A DNA stretch of 13,974 nucleotides from Burkholderiales bacterium. GTDB lineage: Bacteria; Pseudomonadota; Gammaproteobacteria; Burkholderiales; SG8-41. The notes below the pieces were generated by a model, which saw only the letters and a list, made by a program, of their open reading frames with translations, did not search any database and was not told the DNA's origin. The translations under genes were made by a program, and so were the position numbers. This document shows positions 1-6,562 of the stretch, piece after piece (the first letter of the stretch is position 1; each line of letters begins with the position of its first letter). The DNA is taken from positions 1 to 13,974 of the forward strand of contig JAIESJ010000205.1 of the NCBI GenBank assembly GCA_019746155.1, in the 5' to 3' direction.

Positions 1-855
1 CCGCTGCGGCGCGCAGGCAACCGTCTGCTGGTGGAGGGCTTTGATCCCTGCGTCGTGCTGCTCAACAACGATCTTTCCGGTGGCGTTCCTGAAATCCTGA
101 AAAACCTCGAGCAGGAAGTGTTGCCGCCGCTGCATGCCGGCTGGGCGACGCGCCGCAAGTCCAACCACTTCGCGGCCTACCGCCAGGCGGCGGAGGAATT
201 CGCGCAACTGCTCAAGATCGATCCCTGGCTCATCAACCCCCTCTTCGAGAAGTGCGGCAAGATCAACTTCCACGAACGCAAGGGGGAGGAGTGTCTCGAA
301 GGCTACGTTTCCGAAATTCTCGACGACGTGCGCGCCAAGTACCGGGAATACGGCGTCACGCAGGACCCGTTCGTCATCGTCAAGGCCGATGCCGGCACCT
401 ACGGCATGGGCATCATGACGGTCAAGGACCCGGCCGAGGTGCGGGGGCTCAACCGCAAGCAGCGCAACAAGATGGCGGTGGTCAAGGAAGGCCTCGAAGT
501 GCAGGAAGTGCTGGTGCAGGAAGGCGTCTATACTTTCGAGACCGTGAATGACGCGGTGGCCGAGCCGGTGGTCTACATGATCGATCATTTTGTCGTCGGC
601 GGTTTTTACCGCGTCCACACCCAGCGCGGCCAGAACGAGAATCTCAACGCGCCCGGCATGCATTTTTCGCCGCTGGCGTTTGCCGAGCCGTGCTCCTCGC
701 CCAATCCCGACGATCCGGGCTGCCCGCCCAACCGTTTCTACGCCTATGGCGTGATTGCGCGGCTGGCGCTGGTGGCCGCAGCCATCGAACTGGAGCAGGC
801 CGGAGAAGCGACGCTCGACGCGACCACACCGTCGAACGTCGCTTCAGCAGGCTAA
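1..855 (+). CDS. gshA: Glutamate-cysteine ligase, proteobacterial type (5' end outside window)
   Basis: ATP-dependent joining of glutamate and cysteine, the first step of cytosolic glutathione synthesis. The frame is open from base 1, so the gene enters from the left; 284 residues are visible and about a third of the protein is missing. The visible part resembles the Acidithiobacillus/betaproteobacterial GshA family (TIGR02049), which is unrelated in sequence to enterobacterial GshA. Recognisable stretches are VKADAGTYGMGIMTVKDP (about residues 125-142 of the visible part) and VYMIDHFVVGGFYRVHT (about residues 201-217). It stops with TAA at 853-855, 46 bp before gshB on the same strand, and the two form a glutathione pair. 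The last ~20 residues are low in complexity, as usual for a C-terminal tail. Family is recognised from memory of conserved blocks, not from a search; the adjacent gshB supports it strongly. Confidence 0.88.
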   Translation, partial: PLRRAGNRLLVEGFDPCVVLLNNDLSGGVPEILKNLEQEVLPPLHAGWATRRKSNHFAAYRQAAEEFAQLLKIDPWLINPLFEKCGKINFHERKGEECLEGYVSEILDDVRAKYREYGVTQDPFVIVKADAGTYGMGIMTVKDPAEVRGLNRKQRNKMAVVKEGLEVQEVLVQEGVYTFETVNDAVAEPVVYMIDHFVVGGFYRVHTQRGQNENLNAPGMHFSPLAFAEPCSSPNPDDPGCPPNRFYAYGVIARLALVAAAIELEQAGEATLDATTPSNVASAG

Positions 856-901
856 TTGAAGCAATTTTCAACCACGGATCCTATAAAACCGACCGGCCTT
901 A

Positions 902-1840
902 ATGAAAATTGCTTTCATCGTCGACCCGCTCGACAGCCTCAAAATCCACAAAGACACCACTTTCGCCATCATGCGCGAAGCCGCCGCGCGCGGTCATGAG
1001 CTCTACGTCATGCGGCAAGAAGATTTGCTGTGGCGCGACGGCGTGGTGTCGGGCAATGCATGCGGACTGCAGCTGACCGGCGACAAAGCGCAATGGTACC
1101 GCCGCGGGGATGCCGCCGAAACACCCCTGCAGGGCTTTGACGCCGTGCTCATGCGCAAGGACCCGCCGTTCGACATGGAATATGTCTACAGCACCTATCT
1201 GCTCGAGCTGGCGGAAGCGCAAGGCGCCAGGGTGTTCAACCGGCCGCGCGCAATCCGCGACTACAACGAGAAAATGGCGATCGCGCGCTTTCCCCAATTC
1301 ACCGTGCCGTCGCTGGTGACGCGCCAGGAGAAACTCATCCGCGGGTTCCTCGCCGAGCACCGCGACATCATTCTCAAGCCACTCGACGGCATGGGTGGCG
1401 CCTCGGTGTTCCGCATTCATGAGGAAGATCACAACGTCAGCGTCATCATCGAAATGCTCACGCATTACGGCCGGCGCACCATCATGGCGCAGCGCTTCAT
1501 TCCCGAGATCCGCGACGGCGACAAGCGGGTGCTCCTGATCGGCGGCAACGCCGTGCCGTATTCGCTGGCGCGCATCCCCCGGCCGGGAGAAACCCGCGGC
1601 AACCTCGCGGCCGGCGGCACCGGTGTGGCGCGCGAACTGACGCCGCGCGACCGTGAAATCGCCGCCGCGCTCGGGCCCGAGCTGCATGCACAAGGCCTGC
1701 TGCTGGTCGGCCTCGATGTGATCGGCGACTACCTCACCGAAGTCAACGTCACCAGTCCCACCTGCTTCCAGGAAATCACCGAGCAGACCGGCTTTAATGT
1801 CGCCGGCATGATGCTGGATGCCCTTGAAAAGTTACTTTAG
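902..1840 (+). CDS. gshB: Glutathione synthetase
   Basis: ATP-grasp ligase that adds glycine to gamma-glutamylcysteine, the second step of glutathione synthesis. At 312 residues it matches the ~315 of E. coli GshB. The N-terminus MKIAFIVDPLDSLKIHKDT follows the family start, and ATG 902 is the first good start. Further family blocks are RAIRDYNEKMAIARFP near residue 115, the ATP-binding ILKPLDGMGGASVFRI near 152, ARIPRPGETRGNLAAGG near 220 and the C-terminal EVNVTSPTCFQEI near 280, which carries metal and ATP ligands. No clear Shine-Dalgarno is visible. A -10-like TATAAA lies at 882-887 without a properly spaced -35, so the gene may be read from gshA or from a weak promoter of its own. An AT-rich 7-bp hairpin (TTGAAAA at 1824-1830 with TTTTCAA at 1846-1852) covers the stop codon but lacks a GC core. 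Confidence 0.97.
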   Translation: MKIAFIVDPLDSLKIHKDTTFAIMREAAARGHELYVMRQEDLLWRDGVVSGNACGLQLTGDKAQWYRRGDAAETPLQGFDAVLMRKDPPFDMEYVYSTYLLELAEAQGARVFNRPRAIRDYNEKMAIARFPQFTVPSLVTRQEKLIRGFLAEHRDIILKPLDGMGGASVFRIHEEDHNVSVIIEMLTHYGRRTIMAQRFIPEIRDGDKRVLLIGGNAVPYSLARIPRPGETRGNLAAGGTGVARELTPRDREIAAALGPELHAQGLLLVGLDVIGDYLTEVNVTSPTCFQEITEQTGFNVAGMMLDALEKLL

Positions 1841-1888
1841 TATATTTTTCAACTAGTTATGCATGATGATTTGTACGACGCCTAAGAG

Positions 1889-1894
1889 TAAAAT
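1889..1894 (+). promoter_or_regulatory. Possible -10 element for the PTS cluster
   Basis: The 90-bp gap between gshB and the EIIA gene (1841-1930) is much more AT-rich than the surrounding DNA and holds TAAAAT, 5 of 6 matches to the sigma-70 -10 box. I see no good -35 at 16-18 bp; TTGTAC at 1871-1876 is only 12 bp away. Transcription would start near 1901, leaving about 30 nt before ATG 1931. It is weak on its own, but this is the only AT-rich intergenic stretch before the cluster. Confidence 0.3.
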
Positions 1895-1930
1895 AGCGTC
1901 CTTTCGTGACACCGCTGGTTGAACGAATCC

Positions 1931-2347
1931 ATGATTGGCATTCTCATCATCACCCATGGCACATTGGGCGAAAGCCTGATCCATTGCGCCTGCCATGTGC
2001 TCAGCAAGCGTCCGGCGCGCCTGAAGCAGCTCGGCGTCACTGCCCAGGACGATCCGCTGCTGCTGCTGCCCCAGGCGCGCGCCCTGATCAAGGAACTCGA
2101 TGACGGCCATGGGGTTCTGATCCTGTCGGACATGTATGGCGGCTCTCCCTCCAACATCGCCGCCAAGCTGCTGATCCCCGGCAGGGTGGAAGGCGTGGCC
2201 GGGGTCAATCTGCCGATGTTGGTCCGCGCGCTGACCTATCGCGACAGGTCTCTGCAGACCATCGTCGCCAAGGCAGTAAGCGGAGGTTGTGAAGGGGTCG
2301 TGCGGATTCCTTCGCTTGCCGTTCACAATGCTGCAACGGGAAGTTGA
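1931..2347 (+). CDS. PTS EIIA component, mannose/fructose (EIIA-Man) family
   Basis: A 138-residue cytosolic phosphocarrier. The start MIGILIITHGTLGESLI carries His9 in a THG motif, the residue that accepts phosphate from HPr in the mannose-family EIIA fold. LILSDMYGGSPSNIAAKLL (about residues 60-78) is the second family block. I chose ATG 1931 because it places the histidine at about residue 9-10 as in relatives; TTG 1919 in the same frame is possible but less likely. Its 3' end overlaps ptsH by 20 nt, so the two are probably translated together. No EIIB, EIIC or EIID gene lies nearby, whereas a transport system would need them. The likely role is therefore regulatory, as in the incomplete PTS of other Proteobacteria, but the target cannot be read from the sequence. 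Confidence 0.9.
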   Translation: MIGILIITHGTLGESLIHCACHVLSKRPARLKQLGVTAQDDPLLLLPQARALIKELDDGHGVLILSDMYGGSPSNIAAKLLIPGRVEGVAGVNLPMLVRALTYRDRSLQTIVAKAVSGGCEGVVRIPSLAVHNAATGS

Positions 2348-2597
2348 GATCATAAACAAGCTCGGGCTCCATGCCCGGGCCTCGGCCAAGCTCACGCAAG
2401 TCGCCGGCCAGTTCAAAAGCGACGTGTGGGTGAGCCGCAATGGCAGGAGGGTCAACGCCAAAAGCATCATGGGCGTCATGATGCTGGCTGCAGCCAAGGG
2501 CTCCAAAATAGTCATCGAGACCGAGGGTCCCGATGAGGAACGGGCATTGCAGGCGTTGCAGGCGCTTATTGCCGATCGTTTTGGCGAAGGCGAGTAG
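2328..2597 (+). CDS. ptsH: Phosphocarrier protein HPr
   Basis: An 89-residue HPr, the usual size. It carries phosphate from enzyme I to EIIA proteins. INKLGLHARASAKLT holds the active-site His15 with Arg17, and NAKSIMGVMMLAA holds Ser46, the site phosphorylated by HPr kinase in organisms that have HprK. ATG 2328 gives the canonical length and His15 position; the frame extends upstream to GTG 2289, which has GGAGG only 2 bp before it, but that would add 13 residues unlike HPr. No Shine-Dalgarno precedes ATG 2328, so expression probably relies on coupling to the EIIA gene that it overlaps. ptsI follows after 98 bp. Keeping both His15 and Ser46 suggests two inputs: PEP through enzyme I and, if hprK is elsewhere in the genome, a metabolite-sensing kinase. 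Confidence 0.96.
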   Translation: MLQREVEIINKLGLHARASAKLTQVAGQFKSDVWVSRNGRRVNAKSIMGVMMLAAAKGSKIVIETEGPDEERALQALQALIADRFGEGE

Positions 2598-2602
2598 CAC
2601 GG

Positions 2603-2688
2603 GAAGCGTCAGGCGCGGGGGGCGTAAATTCCGCGCCCGCCGTATGGTAATCTTTACCCCTTACTCCTTACCCCTCACGCTTCACTGT
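2603..2688 (+). repeat. Heptamer tract and inverted repeat between ptsH and ptsI
   Basis: Most of the 98-bp gap. Five back-to-back degenerate heptamers lie at 2654-2688: TTACCCC, TTACTCC, TTACCCC, TCACGCT, TCACTGT. The last two include CCTCACGCTTC (2673-2683), which is complementary at 10 of 11 positions to GAAGCGTCAGG at 2603-2613. Inside the loop is a 7-bp stem, GGCGCGG (2612-2618) with CCGCGCC (2631-2637), and the small palindrome GGTAA/TTACC (2645-2657). There is no T-run, so this is not an intrinsic terminator; it may be an RNA structure between the two genes. Confidence 0.55.
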
Positions 2689-2695
2689 GTCGACA

Positions 2696-4423
2696 ATGAG
2701 CTTCACTATCCACGGTATCGGCGTCTCCGGCGGCATTGCCATCGGTCATGCCCATCTGGTATCCAATGCCACACTCGAGGTCGGTCACTATGTCGTGCCG
2801 TCCCACCAGGTGCCCGAGGAATCCGCGCGTTTTGACGCCGCCATCCGCACTGTGCGCGCCGAGCTTGAGGAGCTGCACGCGAGCGTTCCGGCAACCGCTC
2901 CCGCCGAGTTCGCCGCCTTCATCAACCTTCACCTGATGATTCTCAATGACTCGACGCTGTTGGTCGCGCCGCGCAAAATCATCGAAGACGAGCAATGCAA
3001 CGCCGAGTGGGCGCTCAAGGTGCAGATGGATGCGCTGCTCGCGCAATTCGACACCATCGAGAACGCCTATCTGCGCGAGCGCAAGACGGACGTGATCCAG
3101 GTCGTCCAGCGCATCTTGAAGGCGCTCTCGGGACAACCCGGGCACATTCCGGCCCCGCCGCCCAACGCCGAGCACAACCTGATCCTGGTCGCCCACGATC
3201 TCTCCCCGGCCGACGTGGTGCAGTTCAAGCAGCATCAGTTCGCGAGCTTCATTACCGATCTCGGCGGCACCACCTCCCACACGGCAGTGGTCGCGCGCAG
3301 CCTCAACATTCCCTCCATTGTCGCGCTGCACTACGCACGCCAGCTGATCCGCGAGAACGAGCTGCTGATCGTCGACGGCACCCAGGGCGTGGTGATCGTC
3401 GACCCCGACCAGCAAGTCCTTGCCGAGTACCGGCTGCGCCAGCACCAGTTCGATATCGAACGGCAGAAGCTGAAGCGCCTCAGGGACACCCGCGCCATGA
3501 CACTGGACGGCATCACCGTGGAACTGCATGCCAACATCGAATTGCCGGACGATGTCGTGGCAGCAAAGGAAAACGGTGCAACCGGTATCGGGCTGTTCCG
3601 CAGCGAGTTTTTGTTTCTCAACCGCAATGACCTGCCGGACGAGGACGAACAGTTCGAGGCCTACCGCAAGGCGACACAGGAAATGGACGGAATGCCGGTC
3701 ACGATCCGCACCTATGATCTCGGCGCCGACAAGCAGACCGACGCAGCGCAGCGCATCACCACCAATCCGGCACTGGGCCTGCGCGCGATCCGATTGTGCC
3801 TGACCGAGCCGCAGCGCTTCCTGATTCAGCTGCGGGCGATGCTGCGCGCTTCGCACTACGGCAAGATCAACATTCTGATTCCGATGCTGATGAACGCCAG
3901 CGAAACCGACCAGGCATTGCAGCTGCTCGCACGCGCGAAATACAGCCTGGACGAGCAGAACATTCCATACGACCGCGGTATCAAGATCGGCGGCATGATC
4001 GAAGTGCCGGCCGCGGCCCTGGCGCTCGGAATTTTTACCAAGAAACTCGACTTTCTTTCCATCGGAACCAACGACCTTATCCAGTACACGCTGGCGATTG
4101 ACCGCACCGACGACACGGTCGCGCATCTTTACGATCCCTTGCACCCGGCCGTGCTCTGCCTGCTCGCCGGCATCTTCAAGACCGCGGGCCGCGCCGGCGT
4201 GCCGGTTGCGCTGTGCGGTGAAATGGCCGGAGACGTCAGTCTGACGCGCCTGCTGCTGGGCCTTGGTTTGCGCCAGTTCTCGATGCACTCCGCCCACCTG
4301 CCGGACGTCAAGCAGCGCATCCTCAAATCGAATCTCGAAGACATCAGGCCGCTGGTGCAGAAAATGCTGCGCACGGACGATCCCGAGAAACTGCGCATGC
4401 TGCTCGACCGGATCAATGCCTGA
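2696..4423 (+). CDS. ptsI: PTS enzyme I (phosphoenolpyruvate-protein phosphotransferase)
   Basis: Takes phosphate from PEP and passes it to HPr, as a soluble dimer. It has 575 residues, the size of E. coli EI. The N-terminal HPr-binding and phosphohistidine domains end in GGTTSHTAVVARSLNIPSI with active His195 (E. coli His189). The C-terminal PEP-binding TIM barrel includes GATGIGLFRSEFLF, the block before GIKIGGMIEVPAAAL, LSIGTNDLIQYTLAIDR and VALCGEMAGD with catalytic Cys507 (E. coli Cys502). I chose ATG 2696 because MSFTIHGIGVSGGIAIG begins like relatives; GTG 2687 lies three codons upstream. There is no good Shine-Dalgarno, and the start lies 8 bp after a heptamer repeat tract. Together with the two genes before it, it forms a phosphorelay without a permease. 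It lacks the N-terminal GAF domain of the nitrogen-type enzyme PtsP, so it is an ordinary EI. Confidence 0.97.
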   Translation: MSFTIHGIGVSGGIAIGHAHLVSNATLEVGHYVVPSHQVPEESARFDAAIRTVRAELEELHASVPATAPAEFAAFINLHLMILNDSTLLVAPRKIIEDEQCNAEWALKVQMDALLAQFDTIENAYLRERKTDVIQVVQRILKALSGQPGHIPAPPPNAEHNLILVAHDLSPADVVQFKQHQFASFITDLGGTTSHTAVVARSLNIPSIVALHYARQLIRENELLIVDGTQGVVIVDPDQQVLAEYRLRQHQFDIERQKLKRLRDTRAMTLDGITVELHANIELPDDVVAAKENGATGIGLFRSEFLFLNRNDLPDEDEQFEAYRKATQEMDGMPVTIRTYDLGADKQTDAAQRITTNPALGLRAIRLCLTEPQRFLIQLRAMLRASHYGKINILIPMLMNASETDQALQLLARAKYSLDEQNIPYDRGIKIGGMIEVPAAALALGIFTKKLDFLSIGTNDLIQYTLAIDRTDDTVAHLYDPLHPAVLCLLAGIFKTAGRAGVPVALCGEMAGDVSLTRLLLGLGLRQFSMHSAHLPDVKQRILKSNLEDIRPLVQKMLRTDDPEKLRMLLDRINA

Positions 4424-4428
4424 ACAGG

Positions 4429-4505
4429 GTTTTATGTTCCGTGTTCCGAGTCCCGGGCCAGACCACATTATCCGATGCTGACAACCCCGAACACCGAGCC
4501 CGGGA
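4429..4505 (+). repeat. Heptamer tracts, inverted, between ptsI and the metX leader
   Basis: Just after the ptsI stop lie degenerate heptamers GTTTTAT, GTTCCGT, GTTCCGA, GTCCCGG (4429-4456). A second set, CCCCGAA, CACCGAG, CCCGGGA, lies at 4485-4505. The arms are roughly complementary: CCGTGTTCCGAG in the first pairs at about 9 of 12 positions with CCCCGAACACCG in the second. CCCGGG occurs in both. There is no T-run. The pattern matches the arms seen after ptsH and between gatB and gatA. Confidence 0.5.
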
Positions 4506-4506
4506 T

Positions 4507-4535
4507 TTGACAACGTCTTCAACCCAAGGTAACGT
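4507..4535 (+). promoter_or_regulatory. Putative sigma-70 promoter of the metXW operon
   Basis: A perfect -35 box TTGACA (4507-4512), a 17-bp spacer, and a poor -10 TAACGT (4530-4535, 3 of 6). Transcription would start near 4541-4543, about 10 nt before the first stem of the riboswitch, which is where a riboswitch promoter should be. The -35 and the placement are the strong parts; the -10 is weak. Confidence 0.5.
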
Positions 4536-4551
4536 GTAACGGATTGTTTTA

Positions 4552-4603
4552 TCGCGCCGATTTGATGTCAGCTTGCGGGCGCGTAATAAATCCGGCTAAA
4601 GAG
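4552..4603 (+). promoter_or_regulatory. SAM-II (SAM-alpha) type riboswitch in the metX leader
   Basis: Senses S-adenosylmethionine and lowers metX expression when SAM is plentiful. P1 is a perfect 6-bp stem, CGCGCC (4553-4558) with GGCGCG (4578-4583). The loop starts GATTTGATG and contains AGCTTGCGG. The 3' strand reads TAATAAATCCGGCTAAAGAG (4584-4603). These are the hallmarks I remember for SAM-II: a GC-rich P1, GATTT at the start of the loop, CTTGC later in it, an A/T-rich linker (AATAAAT), and GCTAAA with purines that close the pseudoknot. The spacing fits, and its place before metX is the classic one. Most known SAM-II RNAs are from Alphaproteobacteria. The match is from memory of the motif; a covariance-model search (Rfam SAM_alpha) would settle it. 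Confidence 0.85.
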
Positions 4604-4619
4604 ATGCGACAGATTCTCG

Positions 4620-4653
4620 AACCCGGTGACAGCGCAGGCGCACCGGGTTTTTT
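4620..4653 (+). terminator. Rho-independent terminator in the metX leader (attenuator)
   Basis: A perfect 9-bp stem, AACCCGGTG (4620-4628) with CACCGGGTT (4641-4649), a 12-nt loop, and six T's (4648-4653). It lies 16 nt after the SAM-II-like element and 7 nt before the metX start, so it would cut transcription before metX. Its position makes it a likely expression platform for the riboswitch. I see only short (4-bp, CCGG or CGGG) alternatives upstream that could pair with its 5' arm, so the switching partner is not obvious. Confidence 0.85.
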
Positions 4654-4660
4654 CATTTTC

Positions 4661-5818
4661 ATGGGCATGGACGAAAACAAGCACACCGGACGGTCGGTAG
4701 GGATCGTGACGCCGCAAGTCGCCAGATTCACCGAGCCGATCACGCTCAAATGCGGCGCGGTGATCGACGACTACGAACTCGTCTTCGAAACCTACGGCAC
4801 GCTCAACAGCGACCGCTCGAACGCGGTGCTGGTCTGCCACGCGCTCAACGCCTCGCACCATGTCGCCGGAATCTACGCCGACGATCCGGAGAACATCGGC
4901 TGGTGGGACAACATGATCGGGCCCGGCAAGCCGGTCGACACCAACCGTTTTTTCGTGATCGGCGTCAACAATCTCGGCGGCTGTCACGGCTCGACCGGAC
5001 CGAAAAGCATCAATTCCAGAACCGGCAAACCCTGGGGCGCCCGGTTCCCGGTGGTTACCGTCGAGGACTGGGTCAAAAGCCAGACGCGGCTGGCTGACCG
5101 GCTCGGCATCAGGCAGTTTGCCGCGGTGATGGGCGGCAGCCTCGGCGCCATGCAGTCCCTGCAATGGACCATCAGCTATCCCGAGCGCCTGCGCCATGCG
5201 CTGGTCATCGCCTGCACGCCCAGCCTTTCGGCGCAAAACATCGCTTTCAACGAAATCGCGCGCCAGGCGATCATCACCGATCCCGATTTCCATGGCGGCG
5301 ATTACTATGAGCACGGCGCAACGCCCAAGCGCGGCCTGCGCGTCGCGCGCATGGTCGGCCATGTCACCTATCTTTCGGACGACGAGATGGCGAACAAGTT
5401 CGGGCGGCAGCTCAAGCACGGCAGATTCAATTACTCGTTCGATACCGAATTCCAGATCGAATCCTATTTGCGCTACCAGGCCGACAAGTTCGCGGAGTAT
5501 TTCGATGCCAATACCTATCTGCGCATCACCAAGGTGCTGGACTATTTTGATCCGGCGTTCGAGCATGGCGGCGATCTGACGCGTGCGCTGGCGCCGGCCA
5601 GGGCGAACTTTCTGGTAATTTCGTTCACGACGGATTGGCGCTTCTCTCCCGAGCGCTCCCGTGAAATCGTCACGGCGCTGCTCGACAACCGCCGCGACGT
5701 CACCTACGCGGAAATCGACGCGCCGCACGGCCACGACGCCTTCCTGCTCGACGATGAGCGCTATCACCGCCTGGTCGCGGCCTACTTCGACCGGATAGGA
5801 AAGGAAATCGGGGCATGA
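4661..5818 (+). CDS. metX: Homoserine O-acyltransferase (MetX)
   Basis: Activates homoserine by acyl transfer from acyl-CoA, the first committed step of methionine synthesis. The alpha/beta-hydrolase has 385 residues. Nucleophile Ser160 is in GGSLGAMQ, with Asp325 in TDWRFS and His358 in PHGHDAFLLD completing the triad. CHALNASHHVAG (residues 59-70) covers the site tied to acyl-CoA choice; the LNAS form is the one I associate with succinyl-CoA users, so the enzyme may be an O-succinyltransferase. The start is uncertain. ATG 4661 or 4667 fits the family, which begins just before SVGIVTPQ, but neither has a ribosome binding site because the leader terminator is directly upstream. The frame is also open back to 4544, through the terminator, with ATG 4604 next to the riboswitch. 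It overlaps metW by 4 nt. Confidence 0.95.
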   Translation: MGMDENKHTGRSVGIVTPQVARFTEPITLKCGAVIDDYELVFETYGTLNSDRSNAVLVCHALNASHHVAGIYADDPENIGWWDNMIGPGKPVDTNRFFVIGVNNLGGCHGSTGPKSINSRTGKPWGARFPVVTVEDWVKSQTRLADRLGIRQFAAVMGGSLGAMQSLQWTISYPERLRHALVIACTPSLSAQNIAFNEIARQAIITDPDFHGGDYYEHGATPKRGLRVARMVGHVTYLSDDEMANKFGRQLKHGRFNYSFDTEFQIESYLRYQADKFAEYFDANTYLRITKVLDYFDPAFEHGGDLTRALAPARANFLVISFTTDWRFSPERSREIVTALLDNRRDVTYAEIDAPHGHDAFLLDDERYHRLVAAYFDRIGKEIGA

Positions 5819-6414
5819 GCGGGAACGGCAACGGCATCCAGCGTCCGGATTTTGCAGCGATTGCCGAATGGGTGCGGCCGGGATCGCGCGTGCTCGATCT
5901 GGGCTGCGGCGACGGCACGCTGCTCAAGTACCTGAAGCAGCAGCGCGGCACCACCGGCTACGGCATAGAAATCGACGATACAAGCATCCTCGCCTGCGTC
6001 AGGAACGGCGTAAACGTAATCCAGGGCGACCTGGAGCGCGGCCTGTCGGGCTTCGAGGACAGCTCGTTCGACTACGTGATCCTGTCGCAGACGCTGCAGG
6101 CGATGAAAAACAGCGAGCGCATCATCAAGGAAATGCTGCGCGTCGGGCTCGAGGGCATCGTCACCTTCCCGAATTTCGGTTACTGGAAAAACCGGCTGCA
6201 GATCGCCCGCGGCCACATGCCGGTATCGGATAATCTTCCCTACGAGTGGTTCAACACCCCCAACGTGCACCTGTGCACGATCGCGGACTTCGAGCGTTTT
6301 TGCCGCGAGCGCAGGATCCGCATCGTTGAGCGCAAGGTGCTCACGCGCGGCAAGCCCGTCAGCGCGTTGCCGAACCTGCTCGGGGCGCTCGCCGTCTATC
6401 ACTTTGGCAGTTAG
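5815..6414 (+). CDS. metW: MetW, methyltransferase-fold partner of MetX
   Basis: A 199-residue class I SAM-dependent methyltransferase-fold protein of the MetW family. VLDLGCGDGTLL (residues 26-37) is SAM-binding motif I, and YVILSQTLQAM is the motif III-like strand. VTFPNFGYWKNRLQIA and PYEWFNTPNVHLCTI are characteristic of MetW. The start ATG overlaps the metX stop (ATGA at 5815-5818), preceded by GGAAAGGAAA, so the two are translationally coupled. In Proteobacteria MetW accompanies MetX and has been reported to be needed for or to boost homoserine acylation; its direct reaction is not certain. Its TAG stop (6412-6414) coincides with the start of a short palindromic repeat, and the final two codons (GGC AGT) precede it directly. 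Confidence 0.95.
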   Translation: MSGNGNGIQRPDFAAIAEWVRPGSRVLDLGCGDGTLLKYLKQQRGTTGYGIEIDDTSILACVRNGVNVIQGDLERGLSGFEDSSFDYVILSQTLQAMKNSERIIKEMLRVGLEGIVTFPNFGYWKNRLQIARGHMPVSDNLPYEWFNTPNVHLCTIADFERFCRERRIRIVERKVLTRGKPVSALPNLLGALAVYHFGS

Positions 6415-6497
6415 CAGTCTGTCGGACTTTTCTAATGTACGCAGCGACGAATGCAACCAATATGGCTTTTGTCGAAGCCGGGGCGACAGACTACTAG
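6412..6497 (+). repeat. REP/MITE-like palindromic element, copy 1 (3' end of metW)
   Basis: About 86 bp with imperfect inverted ends: TAGCAGTCTGTCGGACTT at the left, and at the right GCGACAGACTACTAG, whose complement begins CTAGTAGTCTGTCGC. The 9-bp core is AGTCTGTCG (6416-6424) with CGACAGACT (6484-6492). Its outer ~18 and ~21 bp match copy 2 (6563-6651, opposite strand) at about 15/18 and 18/21 positions, while the middles are only loosely similar. The first TAG is the metW stop codon. There is no T-run, so it is not a standard terminator. Confidence 0.75.
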
Positions 6498-6562
6498 AAT
6501 GAAAACCAATTAGGGTAAGAATCACGCGGAGAAGGGTTGCGCCGCGGAAATTAAGCCTTTTA

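Noticed and set aside
899..1693. A 264-codon open frame antisense to gshB
   Set aside because: gshB has all ATP-grasp motifs; the antisense frame has no ribosome binding site or promoter and low-complexity composition.
1824..1852. Terminator after gshB
   Set aside because: The stem is AT-rich with one GC pair in seven and overlaps the stop codon; too weak to call.
2612..2637. Terminator after ptsH
   Set aside because: A 7-bp GC stem is present but no T-run follows, and ptsI continues the same gene cluster.
2675..4522. A 615-codon open frame antisense to ptsI
   Set aside because: The sense strand encodes a full enzyme I with all active-site residues. The antisense frame is mostly a by-product of GC-rich third codon positions, and its product is rich in Arg, Gln, Val and His with no recognisable domain.
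4568..5767. A 399-codon open frame antisense to metX
   Set aside because: Same codon-bias shadow; metX is complete with its catalytic triad, and the antisense product resembles no family.
6416..6492. Bidirectional intrinsic terminator between metW and ampG
   Set aside because: The hairpin ends are real, but loops are long and there is no T-run in either direction, so I call it a repeat element and not a terminator.
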